The position numbers and the translations under genes were made by a program. A stretch of DNA of 64,000 nt from Verrucomicrobiota bacterium (GTDB lineage Bacteria; Verrucomicrobiota; Verrucomicrobiia; Limisphaerales; UBA1319): positions 1-64,000 of the forward strand of contig JAKLHY010000002.1 of NCBI GenBank assembly GCA_022709905.1, in the 5' to 3' direction. Of the stretch, positions 19,815 through 29,585 are shown in pieces (position 1 is the first letter of the stretch; the number at the start of each line of letters is the position of its first letter). The notes beneath the pieces are model-generated. The model was not told where the DNA came from. It searched no databases and saw only the letters and a program-made list of their open reading frames with translations.

Positions 19815-20993
19815 TTATGAGGATCGCACCGAGGATGCGGGGCGGGAGGGAGGAGCCGAATCGGTGGCTCGCTGCACAATGGCCAAAAGCGCCTGTTGCA
19901 GCACCAGGGCGGGATCGGTGCTGGTGGAGATCAGCCGCGCGTTGCATTCCAGGAGACGTTCCATCGCCGCGATGAGTTCGTCGGTGGAATAACGAGCGGT
20001 CTGAGGAAGGGCCTTAAACAGCACAAAGGGGTGCATGGCCTGGGGATTGATTCGTTTGTCAGCAGGCATCCAATCCACCGGGATCTTCTCCAACTGGGCT
20101 TTAAATCGGCCGTAATCGGATTGGGCCTTGATCCATCCTTTGCGGATCATTTCCTTGAGCAAAAGCAACACGCGGATTTTGGCTATGAGACCATACAGCA
20201 GGCCAATTTCGGATCGCTGGCTGTCGGTGCGAATTTCCCACAGTTCGTCATCGAGGGCTTGGAGGAGCCGTGGCAGATCACGATCTCCCAGGGCCTCCCC
20301 CAAAGCGAAGGCCTGCGCCTGCTTTTGGCGCGTGACAACCGCATCGATATCGCTGACCTCGATGCGGGGGCGATCTCCGGAAAAAACCACGACTTTCTCA
20401 ATTTCCTGGGCCAGGAGTCGCAGGTTGGGGCCCACGTCGGTGACCAGGCGCGACAGCGCTTCGTCGGAGATGTCCTTTTCCTGGGATTGGATTCGCTTGA
20501 GCGCCCAAGTCTCAGCCTGCGCCACCCAGTCCCGATCGGAGATCGACAGGCCGCTGAATAATTCCACCCGGCCAATTTTTTCAATCGTTTTGTAGAACGT
20601 CTTTCGCTTGTCGACTTTGCCCGCGCTAATCAGGAGTCTTACCCCGGCAAAATCGAACTTTTTCAATTCGGCGGCCAGTGCGGCCAGGTTCTCGGTGACG
20701 GCCTGGGATTCCGCGGTGCGGTCATCCCCGAGGAAACTGCAGTCTTTGAACCAAAGGAGCTTGGGGCCGCCAAAGAAAGGGAGAGACTGCAGCCCGTTCC
20801 AGAGGCGATTCAGGGTTTTGAGGGCGTCGCCACTGTTACTGACGGCGGCATCGATGATCTCCTGGTCCATGCTGCCGGTCCGTCGGCACCAGTCGGAAAA
20901 CAACGCCTTCGCGTGTTGTTTCACGCTGAAATCGTCTTCACCGCAGAGAAGAACCAAGGGGGAGTCTGATTGCCCGCTCTCCGTTGTGGCCAT
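19815..20993 (-). CDS. holA: DNA polymerase III subunit delta
   Basis: A 392-residue clamp-loader delta subunit: ATP-free AAA+-like N-terminal region (VLLCGEDDFSVKQHAKALF, LIILLS-like VRLLISAGKVDKRKTFYK), then the characteristic middle motif (ALSRLVTDVGPNLRLLAQEIEKV) and a C-terminal collar ending in MERLLECNARLISTSTDP. It opens the sliding clamp during replication. Its ATG at 20993 overlaps the TGA of the bifunctional-nuclease gene by one base (TGATG), so the two are coupled. Open frame continues upstream to 21398 but that part is a shadow of the nuclease gene. Confidence 0.92.
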   Translation of the reverse strand: MATTESGQSDSPLVLLCGEDDFSVKQHAKALFSDWCRRTGSMDQEIIDAAVSNSGDALKTLNRLWNGLQSLPFFGGPKLLWFKDCSFLGDDRTAESQAVTENLAALAAELKKFDFAGVRLLISAGKVDKRKTFYKTIEKIGRVELFSGLSISDRDWVAQAETWALKRIQSQEKDISDEALSRLVTDVGPNLRLLAQEIEKVVVFSGDRPRIEVSDIDAVVTRQKQAQAFALGEALGDRDLPRLLQALDDELWEIRTDSQRSEIGLLYGLIAKIRVLLLLKEMIRKGWIKAQSDYGRFKAQLEKIPVDWMPADKRINPQAMHPFVLFKALPQTARYSTDELIAAMERLLECNARLISTSTDPALVLQQALLAIVQRATDSAPPSRPASSVRSS

Positions 20994-21454
20994 CAGGCAA
21001 CCTCGCCGGTTTCGCCGCCGTTTTGATCGATCTGTTCCAGAACCTTGGACATGTCTTCGACCTGCTGGAACAGGCTCGAGGTGACGTAGATGGGCTTCTT
21101 TTGGGAAGTGGCCAGGGCGATGCAATCGCTGGGGCGGGCATCGATCTCGACGAGCTTGCGGCCCAGTTCGTTCTTCATTTGGAGAACCAGGCGCGCAAAA
21201 TAGATCGTGTTGACCAGTTCCGTGATGATGACCCGCTCCACTGTAATCCCGAAGCCCTTGAAAATGTTGACCATCAGGTCGTGAGTGAGCGGGCGTTCTT
21301 TGGGAGTTTGACGCAGGAACATGCCGATAATCGCCCCCATGTTGTGCTCGACTTGGATGACAAACACCTTCTTTTCGTTGCCCAAAAAAATGGCGCAACC
21401 GCTGTTGGCGGGCAGGATCCCTCGAATCTCGACCAGCACCACGTCATTGTTCAT
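20993..21454 (-). CDS. Bifunctional nuclease family protein (DUF151)
   Basis: A 153-residue protein with the DUF151/bifunctional nuclease fold: LPANSGCAIFLGNEKKVFVI, then RPLTHDLMVNIFKGFG, ITELVNTIYFARLVLQ and the conserved IDARPSDCIALA. Family members cleave DNA or RNA in vitro; the physiological role is unclear. I chose the ATG at 21454 (MNNDVVLVEIRGI), which has an AGGAG motif 14-18 bases upstream and gives the usual length; an ATG at 21610 would add 52 residues not expected for the family. It is translationally coupled to holA. Confidence 0.9.
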   Translation of the reverse strand: MNNDVVLVEIRGILPANSGCAIFLGNEKKVFVIQVEHNMGAIIGMFLRQTPKERPLTHDLMVNIFKGFGITVERVIITELVNTIYFARLVLQMKNELGRKLVEIDARPSDCIALATSQKKPIYVTSSLFQQVEDMSKVLEQIDQNGGETGEVA

Positions 21455-21717
21455 AAAGGCAGTGTAGGTCTCCTCCGGCCAAAAAACAAGCTCTACCCCG
21501 CGGTCATCCGGAAGTCGGTCACGGAGAACGATCGCCCAAGCCGGCGGATCAGCGGATAAACCGGGATCTGGGATAGTGGATTCGTGCCTGGGCTTTCCAG
21601 AGATCCCCACTCATGGTTGTCTGCCGGCGCCCGCCAGCCTGGTATCCCGCCAAAACAATCCCACACATTTTCCTCGATTGCGGATGGGATCCTGTCCTAA
21701 GCTCAGCGCTCTTAACA

Positions 21718-23592
21718 ATGGATCGAGAGCGATTGGACAAGTGGTTGGAGTGGGGCATTCTCGGATTGGTGCTGGCCATACTGGTCTATGGACCCCTGGT
21801 CTGTGGAATGGTGCGCCCCCACGAACTTATCATTGTTTACGGCCTGATTTTGGGGGTATTGGGATTATCGGTTCTACGGCTCTGGCTGGCGCCATCGATG
21901 CGTATCCTGTGGACGCCCCTCTGCTGGGGAGTGCTCGCTTTTGTCACCTACGCCATCATTCGGTACTGGGAGGCAGACATCGAATATGCTGCCCGTCAGG
22001 AATTCATCAAGATCCTGATCTACGCCACACTTTTCTTTACGGTCCTCCATCATTTTCATCGTCAGGAAACGGCCAATATTATCGCCCTGGTATTGGTTTT
22101 TCTGGCGTTGGGCATTTCGGCGTATGCGATTTACCAATTTGCCACCGATTCGAAGTATGTCTGGCATCTGGTGAAGCCGGTAGACTATATGAAACGCGCC
22201 AGCGGGACGTATATTTGTCCAAATCACCTGGCTGGATTCCTGGAGATGATCCTTCCGATCGGTTTGGCCTATACGTTGATGGGTAGGATCAAGCCGCTGA
22301 CTCGCATTCTGGTCGGTTATGCTTCCCTGGTCATTCTGGCCGGGATTGGTGTGTCGGTTTCCCGTGGGGGTTGGATTGCCACAGGTGTGGCGTTGATAGT
22401 TTTCTTCGCCACTCTGATCAAGTACCGCGCCTACCGCCTGCCCGCCATACTCGCCCTGGTTGTGCTTCTCGGTTTGGCCAGTGTTTTTGTGGTGAAGGCC
22501 CATCAAAGCCGCAAGCGTTTCGGGGAGATCTTCGTCAGTGGAAAGATTGAAAACATCCGATTTCGTTTGTGGCGACCCGCGATTGAGCTCTGGAAGGAGA
22601 ACCGATGGTGGGGGGCCGGGCCGGCACATTTTGACTATCGTTTTCGGCAATTCCGTCCTGGAGATGTCCAGCTAAGGCCCGATCGTGTGCATAATGATTA
22701 TCTGAATACCCTGGCGGATTGGGGGATTGTCGGGACAGTTCTGGTGGGGGCCGCCTGGGTATTGCTCTATGCGGGAGTCGCCAAAACCTGGAAGTTTGTT
22801 CACCACCAATCCAACGACCTGTCCTCGCGATCGAGCAACCGATTTACCTTCATTCTGGGAGCGTCAACAGGACTGCTGGCCATCCTTTTGCATTCGGTGG
22901 TCGATTTCAATATGCATATCCCGGCCAACGCCGTTCTGGCTGTGATCCTGATGGCCCTCCTTTCCACGCACTTGCGTTACGCGTCGAACCGTTATTGGAT
23001 ATCCCTGCGGTGGTGGGGGCGCGGATTGACGTCGCTGGTGCTGGCCGTCATGACGGGTTATCTGGGTTACCAGACCTATCGTTTGAATCGGGAACTCGAA
23101 TGGATCAAAAAAGCCGAGAAAGAGCCTGAGTATTCGTTGGATAGAGCGGCCTTTTTGGAGAAGGCCTTTGCGATTGAACCGATGAACTTTACTTCGGCCT
23201 ATGAAATCGGTGAAGCGCTCCGCTTGCAGAGTTGGACGGGAGAGGAAGGTTACGAGAAGGTTGCGACGGTCGCCATGGAGTGGTTTCAACGCGCCATGCG
23301 CTTGAATCCGTATGATTCCTACAGCTACTTGCGCTATGGGATGTGCCTCGATTGGCTTGGAAAACATGAGGATGCGGAGCCCTATTACCAGCAGGCACTG
23401 AAGCTCGATCCCAACAGCTATTACGTGTCCGCCCACCAAGGTTGGCATTTGATTCAAAAGGGCGATTATGCGGGCGCCAAGCGATGGTTTGAGCGTTCTC
23501 TGGAACTTAAGCCGGCCGACAACCGCATTGCCAGTTCCTATCTCAGCATCATCAGCCGAAGACTCGCGGAACCCGCAGGCAGGCAGCCCTGA
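21718..23592 (+). CDS. O-antigen ligase-like membrane protein with C-terminal TPRs
   Basis: A 624-residue protein with about 11-12 membrane helices, the Wzy_C/O-antigen ligase pattern in the long periplasmic loop (SGTYICPNHLAGFLEMILP, then WWGAGPAHFDYRFRQFRP, RPDRVHNDYLNTLADWG), and a C-terminal soluble region (about 500-615) with TPR-like repeats (AMRLNPYDSYSYLRYGMCLDWLG, ALKLDPNSYY). Such proteins polymerise or ligate polysaccharide or act in exopolysaccharide or O-antigen assembly. The ATG at 21718 begins the first helix; no strong ribosome site is visible. No other glycan genes flank it. Confidence 0.87.
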   Translation: MDRERLDKWLEWGILGLVLAILVYGPLVCGMVRPHELIIVYGLILGVLGLSVLRLWLAPSMRILWTPLCWGVLAFVTYAIIRYWEADIEYAARQEFIKILIYATLFFTVLHHFHRQETANIIALVLVFLALGISAYAIYQFATDSKYVWHLVKPVDYMKRASGTYICPNHLAGFLEMILPIGLAYTLMGRIKPLTRILVGYASLVILAGIGVSVSRGGWIATGVALIVFFATLIKYRAYRLPAILALVVLLGLASVFVVKAHQSRKRFGEIFVSGKIENIRFRLWRPAIELWKENRWWGAGPAHFDYRFRQFRPGDVQLRPDRVHNDYLNTLADWGIVGTVLVGAAWVLLYAGVAKTWKFVHHQSNDLSSRSSNRFTFILGASTGLLAILLHSVVDFNMHIPANAVLAVILMALLSTHLRYASNRYWISLRWWGRGLTSLVLAVMTGYLGYQTYRLNRELEWIKKAEKEPEYSLDRAAFLEKAFAIEPMNFTSAYEIGEALRLQSWTGEEGYEKVATVAMEWFQRAMRLNPYDSYSYLRYGMCLDWLGKHEDAEPYYQQALKLDPNSYYVSAHQGWHLIQKGDYAGAKRWFERSLELKPADNRIASSYLSIISRRLAEPAGRQP

Positions 23593-23801
23593 AATCGGCA
23601 GGCCCCCAATCGAGGTCTGCCGAGACCTGGATCGATCATTGAACAAAAGATCGGAAATTTGTGTCGTTATAAAGATTAAGCGAAGGGGCATGGCGGAGGG
23701 GTTTTGCATCGGGAAAAGCCATGTCGGGACTGTTGTTTCAGGTTTTTGCGGGAAAAGGTGTTGGGCAAAAACAAAAAGTGCCTGAATCTGAAAATATGCG
23801 A

Positions 23802-23829
23802 TTGACAACGGGCGCTGAAAACATACACT
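23802..23829 (+). promoter_or_regulatory. Candidate sigma-70 promoter of the FecR-domain gene
   Basis: A perfect TTGACA (23802-23807), a 16-base spacer and TACACT (23824-23829; 4/6). Transcription would begin near 23836, leaving a leader of about 35 bases with a GGAG ribosome site. The region before it (23593-23800) contains no gene I can support. Confidence 0.55.
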
Positions 23830-23870
23830 GAGTTTGATCTTAGGAAAATCGATAAATTTTGGAGCAAATT

Positions 23871-24701
23871 ATGAAACACGTTGGCAGCTTTCTGTCTAAA
23901 GTGGCGGCAGCGGGTGTCGCCCTGTCGATCATGTCACTGGCCATAACTGCTCAGGCCCAAACTCAGCAGGGGCAAGCCAAAGTGGTGGCCATCAAGGGCT
24001 CTGCGCAGTATTCTCAAGGCGGAGCATGGATGCCTCTGAAGGTGGGCGACGTTCTCAAAGCGGGAGCGCTTGTTCAGACTGCGGCAGCATCACAAGTAGA
24101 CCTCTATTTGGCCAATAATGGACCGAGTGTCCGAGTGACCGAAGAGACCACTCTGGGTTTGGCAGCGTTGACTTTCGACAATACGGGTGCCGACGTCGTG
24201 GTTGACACGGAGCTTAATCTGACCACGGGCAGAATTCTGGGGACCGTCAAGAAGACTTCGGATGCCTCCCGCTACGAAGTCAAGATTCCCACAGGAACAG
24301 TGAGCATCCGCGGCACCCAATATGACGTCAGCGCCAACGGATTGACCCGCATCATCAAGGGCTCGGCCATTATGAATTTCAAGGCGCCGAGTGGTGTCGT
24401 TTCGACCCACCAGGTGAGCGCAGGCCAGACGTTCAATCCTGATACCCAGACCGTCATTCCAACTCCGTCCGATTACCAGCCCGGAATGGGGCCGATGGCC
24501 GGCATGGAGGAGGGGGTTCCGCCTTGGGGCCAGAACGTTTCGGGCTTAAACCTCCCGATCGCATCTCCGGGACATACGATTTCGGCCGAGCAGGAAGGGG
24601 AAGGCATCATTGCTCCCAACGTGTTGAACCCACTGCCGAACTATGATGGTGGTTATATGCCGCCCGTGTCACCAACATGGCCCAGGGTGACGCCCTATTG
24701 A
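23871..24701 (+). CDS. Secreted FecR-domain protein
   Basis: A 276-residue exported protein. A classic signal peptide (basic start, hydrophobic core GVALSIMSLAIT, cut near AQA) is followed by a FecR/FecR-like beta domain: IKGSAQYSQGGAWMPLKVGDVLKAGALVQTA-type opening (read as a GDVL/G..V.T pattern), then NLTTGRILGTVKK, YEVKIPTGTVSIRGTQYDV. The last 90 residues are Pro/Gly rich and disordered. The ATG at 23871 has a GGAG site six bases upstream. FecR domains sense or present periplasmic signals; in this and related genomes they sit beside CHASE2 cyclases, as here. It has its own promoter and terminator, so it can be expressed well above the cyclase. Confidence 0.88.
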   Translation: MKHVGSFLSKVAAAGVALSIMSLAITAQAQTQQGQAKVVAIKGSAQYSQGGAWMPLKVGDVLKAGALVQTAAASQVDLYLANNGPSVRVTEETTLGLAALTFDNTGADVVVDTELNLTTGRILGTVKKTSDASRYEVKIPTGTVSIRGTQYDVSANGLTRIIKGSAIMNFKAPSGVVSTHQVSAGQTFNPDTQTVIPTPSDYQPGMGPMAGMEEGVPPWGQNVSGLNLPIASPGHTISAEQEGEGIIAPNVLNPLPNYDGGYMPPVSPTWPRVTPY

Positions 24702-24725
24702 TTCTTTGATCGATTCTCCTAATCG

Positions 24726-24761
24726 AACCCAGAGTGGTTTAACAGCCACTCTGGGTTTTTT
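24726..24761 (+). terminator. Strong rho-independent terminator after the FecR gene
   Basis: A perfect 12-bp stem (AACCCAGAGTGG at 24726-24737 with CCACTCTGGGTT at 24746-24757), an 8-base loop and a run of six T (24756-24761). It lies 25 bases after the FecR stop and only 15 bases before the cyclase start. Confidence 0.9.
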
Positions 24762-24776
24762 CATGATGAAACTGCA

Positions 24777-27257
24777 GTGAAGTGGCGTTGCCATAAATGG
24801 ACTCCCCTGTTGATCACGGCCGGAGTAGTGATTGGGATAGGGGGGATCAAGCTGGTTTGCTCCGTTTTTCCTGCCTTGGACCTGTTGGACCGGCTGGAAT
24901 GTATGACCTACGATTGCAGGATACGGTGTGGACGCGCATTTACAGCTCCCTGCAGTACAAATCTGGCGGCAGTCTTTATCGACAATGAAACTGTGGATGA
25001 ACTCGCGCGTGGTGTCTTGGTCAAGCCCAGGATAGCTTGGCCATTTCCCCGCCACATTCATGCGGGAGTCATTCGGGAGCTTTCGGCACAGGGCGCGAGG
25101 ATCGTGGGGATGGATATCCTTTTTGACCAGCTGCGTAGTCAGGACGCGGCGGTCGTCCTTACAAAGACCGCCGCAATGAAGCTGGGATTTACGGAAGACT
25201 ATCTCGCTGCGGTTCCCTCATTTCCCATTGAACCTGGCAATGGAGATACGAATACCCCTGCGGAACAAGGAGTTCTGATTGAATCCGATGCGCTTTTTGC
25301 GCACCATCTGCAGCAATGCAGCAATGTGGTTCTTGCGGCCATCCCGGAACTCATGCCGCACGCATCCTTCCTGACTAATGCTCTGGCTGTCGGGAACGTC
25401 GAAGGTTCAAAACCTGAATCCGAAGAAAAAGACAGCGATGGTATCCTGCGTCGATTCAAGGCGTTTGTCCTTCATCGGCAGTGGCATCCTGCAGTTTTGT
25501 CTTATGCAACTCGGGAGTCAATAGACCTGCAAACCTTTCAAACGCAAGAGAATCAGATTCTTTTCGCTCGGGCGGATGGCAAAAAAGACTCGATTCGGTT
25601 GACAGGGGACGAAATTCACTTTCCCGAGGGAAAAGGTCCTGGTTATACGGTAAAAGTCGGATTGGCGGAGTTTCCCTTTGTGGACAAGCGTTTGTGGCAT
25701 TTCGGCTTGGTTCTGGGGGCCCAATATTTGAAGCTGGACCTGGAGGGGGCGGAGGTCGATTTGGCTGGCGGTCGGATAATCCTTGCCGGTCCTGGCGGAG
25801 TGCGCCGAACCATACCAGTCGATAATCAGGGGAGATTTCTGATTGACTGGGAGTTGACCTGGAATGATTCGCGCCTCATGACCTTAAGTTATGGGGCATT
25901 GGTGGCGTTGGACCAAATCCGGCACGGAGGGGGCGCCCCTGAGAAACTCCGCAACCAGTACTTGGAGCGGTTGCGTCAGTTGACGGGCAAGACCAACCTG
26001 ATTGGTGACGCGCCTTTTCGTGATTGTCTGGTCGTGATTGGTTCGACCATGACTGGCAATAACCTGTCGGATATGGGGCCGTCCCCGTTGAGCAAGCAGA
26101 CTTACCTGGTGAGTTCGCACTGGAATGCCGCCAATTCGTTGATCAAGGGACGCTTTATTCAAACAGTACCGTTTTGGGGCGAGTTAATGCTGGTGCTGGT
26201 CATGGCTGGGATCGCCTTCTGGCTTACCCAGAGGCACCGCACTATTCGAACATTATTCGGGGTTGCAGTTGTGGGTGTGGGCTACGTTGGGATCAGCCTG
26301 ATATTGCATGTTTGCGGACGCCTGTGGTTGCCGGTCGTCCTGCCGCTTGTGGCTTTATTGCTGGTGTTTGCGTGTTTGGAGATTTACGAGCTGCTTTTCA
26401 CCCAAAGCGAGCAGCGCCGGATCAAGGCGATCTTTTCACGGTTGGTATCTCCCGATGTCGTGGAGGAATTGTTACAGGAAGAACGGCTGTCTTTGGGAGG
26501 AGCGCGGCGACCGGTCACGATCTACTTTGCCGATGCGCGTGGATTCACTGAATTCGCCGAGACGAGCCACGCCCATGCGGTTGAGGAAGCCACTCAACGG
26601 GGGTATCTCGAAGCCGAAAGAGAGGCCTACCTGGACTCCAAAACGCGCGAGGTTCTCGAGACCATCAACCTTTATCTGAGCGGTATTGCGCGGGCCGTGA
26701 AGAAGCATCATGGAACACTCGACAAATACATCGGAGATTGCGTGATGGCCTTTTGGGGGGCGCCCACCGCCAACAGCCGACATGCGGCGGACTGCGTGCG
26801 CGCTGCGATCGATGCCCAACTGGAGATCCACCGCTTGAACTGTGAACGACAAGCTGAAAACCAGCGCAGATCCGCCGAGAATGCCCGTCGTCAACAGGAG
26901 GGCCAACCATTATTGACGATGCTGCCCGTGGTGTCTTTCGGCACCGGGATCAGCAGCGGAGTCGTGACGGTTGGACTGATGGGATCCGATGAACACATTC
27001 TTAACTACACCGTGTTTGGGCGCGAAGTGAATCTGGCCAGCCGGATGGAAGCTGTTTCAGGTCGCGGCCGCATCCTGATCACGGCGGCGACTTACGCCGA
27101 GTTGGTCCGGGACGATCCCGATTTGGCCTCTAAATGCGTTAAACAACCGCCCGTGTTGGTCAAGGGATTTCATGGGGCAATCGAGGTCTATGAAGTGCCC
27201 TGGAAATCTCTGAGTTCTGATTCGGCGATCTGCGGGACTTTGAATGAATCCTCCTGA
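24777..27257 (+). CDS. CHASE2-domain class III adenylate/guanylate cyclase
   Basis: An 826-residue membrane cyclase. It opens with a helix (about 9-28), then a CHASE2 sensor (about 35-440; AAVFIDNETVDEL, WPFPRHIHAGVIREL, VGMDILFDQ), three closely spaced helices (about 464-538) and a catalytic domain (about 575-805). Both metal-binding Asp are present (YFADARGFTEF; YIGDCVMAFWG), with Lys in LDKYIGD and the YTVFGREVNLASRME segment with Asn and Arg. Two loops are enlarged compared with typical domains. It should make cyclic AMP (or cGMP) in response to a periplasmic signal, perhaps through the adjacent FecR protein. The start is GTG at 24777, with no clear ribosome site; see findings for a mini-ORF overlapping it. 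Confidence 0.9.
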   Translation: MKWRCHKWTPLLITAGVVIGIGGIKLVCSVFPALDLLDRLECMTYDCRIRCGRAFTAPCSTNLAAVFIDNETVDELARGVLVKPRIAWPFPRHIHAGVIRELSAQGARIVGMDILFDQLRSQDAAVVLTKTAAMKLGFTEDYLAAVPSFPIEPGNGDTNTPAEQGVLIESDALFAHHLQQCSNVVLAAIPELMPHASFLTNALAVGNVEGSKPESEEKDSDGILRRFKAFVLHRQWHPAVLSYATRESIDLQTFQTQENQILFARADGKKDSIRLTGDEIHFPEGKGPGYTVKVGLAEFPFVDKRLWHFGLVLGAQYLKLDLEGAEVDLAGGRIILAGPGGVRRTIPVDNQGRFLIDWELTWNDSRLMTLSYGALVALDQIRHGGGAPEKLRNQYLERLRQLTGKTNLIGDAPFRDCLVVIGSTMTGNNLSDMGPSPLSKQTYLVSSHWNAANSLIKGRFIQTVPFWGELMLVLVMAGIAFWLTQRHRTIRTLFGVAVVGVGYVGISLILHVCGRLWLPVVLPLVALLLVFACLEIYELLFTQSEQRRIKAIFSRLVSPDVVEELLQEERLSLGGARRPVTIYFADARGFTEFAETSHAHAVEEATQRGYLEAEREAYLDSKTREVLETINLYLSGIARAVKKHHGTLDKYIGDCVMAFWGAPTANSRHAADCVRAAIDAQLEIHRLNCERQAENQRRSAENARRQQEGQPLLTMLPVVSFGTGISSGVVTVGLMGSDEHILNYTVFGREVNLASRMEAVSGRGRILITAATYAELVRDDPDLASKCVKQPPVLVKGFHGAIEVYEVPWKSLSSDSAICGTLNESS

Positions 27258-27269
27258 GGGCTGGATCGC

Positions 27270-27305
27270 CATCCCCGAGGAGATTTCGAATGGCGGGGAT
27301 GTTTT
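27270..27305 (+). terminator. Possible terminator after the cyclase gene
   Basis: CATCCCCG (27270-27277) pairs with CGGGGATG (27294-27301) across a 16-base loop and is followed by TTTT. It begins 13 bases after the cyclase stop. The long loop and short T run make it a weak call. The rest of the gap to mutL (27306-27537) shows no gene. Confidence 0.4.
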
Positions 27306-27537
27306 GCTCGAGGCCCGTCTGGAGGAGTGATCCCTCGTGAATGGAAGTCCGGTTAGCAAAGGCATGGCTATTTGGGATCGAATGCTGTAGGATACTGACA
27401 ATGATCAGGTGGAAAGCACGTCGTCTTTTCCTGGACCGGTCAAGCGAGCCGCTGCTTCGGTGGGCATGCAGACCTCAGAGAGGCGGTCTCGGACTCGGTT
27501 GCTCGCACCCCGTTTCGGTGAACTGGACGAGGGATGC

Positions 27538-29538
27538 ATGAACAGGATTCGTCTTCTTCCGGAAGCCGTGGCCAATCAGATCGCCGCTGGCGAGGTCGTA
27601 GAACGTCCGGCGAGCGTGGTCAAGGAGCTTGTCGAGAACGCTCTGGATGCCCGAGCCCGTCAGATCAGCGTGGAGATCGAGGGGGGCGGACGGCAGCTGG
27701 TACGGGTTACGGACGATGGATGGGGCATGAGCCGGGATGATGCGCTGTTGTCCCTGGAGCGTCATGGAACCAGCAAAATCCGAAGCGCGGAAGACCTTCA
27801 TCAGATTCGAACACTAGGATTTAGGGGAGAGGCCTTGCCGAGCATTGCCAGTGTGAGTCGTTTCATCCTGACAACCCGCGAGAGGGAAGGGGAAGGATTG
27901 GCTGCAACTCAGATTGTTGTTCATGGAGGACGTATTGTTACAGTTCAGGAGGCCGGAGCTCCTCCCGGAACTTGCCTTGAGGTCAGGCAGCTTTTCTTTA
28001 ACCTGCCCGCCCGGCGCAAGTTTTTGCGTTCGGAGGAGACGGAGCGAGCCCATATTCAGCACTATCTGTCCTTGGTCGCCTTGGCATATCCGGAGTTGTC
28101 GCTGACCTTCATTCAGGATCGTCGTGTCGTTTGGCAATTGCCCGGTATCGTCCGTTCCGCCACCGTTCCGAAGACCGAGCCATTGCGGGAACGATTGAGG
28201 GTAGTGCACGGTTCGGATGATGCGTTGATCGATGTGGATTACACTGCCGAGCTTCCGGCCATCGGAACAGAGAGACCGTCTGAAGATGGGCGAGGATTGT
28301 CGCTCTGGGGATTATTGGGCGCTCCAGGTGTTTCGAGAGCCACCCGCGAGCACCAGCATCTGTTTGTCAATCATCGGCCCGTTGAAAATCGCACTTTGAA
28401 CTATGCGCTCCTGGAAGGTTACCACACCGCCCTTATGAAGGGCCGATATCCGGTGTGCTGTCTGTTTCTCGAGTTGGATCCGGCGGAAGTGGATGTGAAT
28501 ATTCATCCTGCCAAACGAGAAGTCAGGTTTCACCAGGAACGATCGGTGCGTCGTTTGGTAACCGACGCCATCCGCGAGTCCCTCCTGCGATTCCACTCAG
28601 GCTCTCCGCCCCATCCCGAATCTGGAATCCCCCCTGAGCCCCAGCCAATCCTCTCTCGTGGGAAGATTTCATCCCGGGATGACGAGAGGGAGACTCATAT
28701 CGCAACAGCGCCTCCGGCAGCAGGTCCGACGACGCAGCCAGCGGGGAATTTATTCTCTTTGAACGGCTCCTCGATGCCATCAGAAGGGGCTACAAGCCCT
28801 GCGAGTCCTCCGATTTCGGCGGAGCTGGCAACACGCCCGTTGACCGCAGTGGCCATTCTCCCAAGGTCAGCGCCAAGTGCGGGCAGGGAATCCCCAGAGG
28901 CATTGGGACTGTCCGCGACAAATCCCCAATCCCATCTGAGTGTGCCCATGAGGATTCTGGGCGTGATTGGGCGATTGTATGTGGTCCTGGAGTCGGATCG
29001 GGGCTTGGTGCTACTCGATCAGCACGCAGCTCACGAGCGGGTGTTGTACGAGCGGATGATTCGCGAACTGGAAACCGGCCGAGCTCCAGGACAACGACTG
29101 CTCCTGGCCGAGACCATTGAATTAGCTCCCCGAGACGCCCAATTTGTCCGCGATAACTTGGACATCTTCACGCGCTTGGGATTGGGACTCAGTGAATTCG
29201 GCGATCGCACCTTTCTTTTGGACGCGGTTCCACCTTTTGTTCAAATCAATCGTCCCCAGGATTTTATTCTGGATGTTATTGCGGAACTGAAGGTGGCCGG
29301 AGACGGGATCAACAGCCTGAGACTGGGGGAGCATATGGTGGCAAAAACCGTGTGTCGTCACGCAGTCAAGGCTCGAGATCCCTTGAAGATGGAAGAGCTG
29401 GAGACATTGATCACCCAACTCCGTGGGTGTGACATGCCTTATACTTGTCCTCATGGGCGTCCCACACTGATTGAATTCAGCTTCAGGGAATTAGAGAAGA
29501 AATTCGGCCGGATCCAACCTGGCTGGCAAGCGAGTTAA
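27538..29538 (+). CDS. mutL: DNA mismatch repair protein MutL, endonuclease type
   Basis: A 666-residue MutL. N-terminal GHKL ATPase: AAGEVVERPASVVKELVENA, DDGWGM, RHGTSKI, FRGEALPSIASV. A transducer domain follows (VNHRPVENRTLNYALLE, VDVNIHPAKREVRF), then a Pro/Ser-rich linker (about 360-480) and a C-terminal dimerisation domain. The latter keeps the endonuclease motif DQHA-x2-E-x4-E (LLDQHAAHERVLYE), the AVKA segment and CPHGRP, so this is a nicking MutL as in organisms without MutH. The ATG at 27538 follows a GAGGG site and is the normal start; an open frame to 27409 adds nothing conserved. No mutS is nearby. Confidence 0.95.
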   Translation: MNRIRLLPEAVANQIAAGEVVERPASVVKELVENALDARARQISVEIEGGGRQLVRVTDDGWGMSRDDALLSLERHGTSKIRSAEDLHQIRTLGFRGEALPSIASVSRFILTTREREGEGLAATQIVVHGGRIVTVQEAGAPPGTCLEVRQLFFNLPARRKFLRSEETERAHIQHYLSLVALAYPELSLTFIQDRRVVWQLPGIVRSATVPKTEPLRERLRVVHGSDDALIDVDYTAELPAIGTERPSEDGRGLSLWGLLGAPGVSRATREHQHLFVNHRPVENRTLNYALLEGYHTALMKGRYPVCCLFLELDPAEVDVNIHPAKREVRFHQERSVRRLVTDAIRESLLRFHSGSPPHPESGIPPEPQPILSRGKISSRDDERETHIATAPPAAGPTTQPAGNLFSLNGSSMPSEGATSPASPPISAELATRPLTAVAILPRSAPSAGRESPEALGLSATNPQSHLSVPMRILGVIGRLYVVLESDRGLVLLDQHAAHERVLYERMIRELETGRAPGQRLLLAETIELAPRDAQFVRDNLDIFTRLGLGLSEFGDRTFLLDAVPPFVQINRPQDFILDVIAELKVAGDGINSLRLGEHMVAKTVCRHAVKARDPLKMEELETLITQLRGCDMPYTCPHGRPTLIEFSFRELEKKFGRIQPGWQAS

Positions 29539-29585
29539 GCCTATCGGTCAAAGCTAATTGGCAGGGATTGTGCTTCCTTGGAAAC

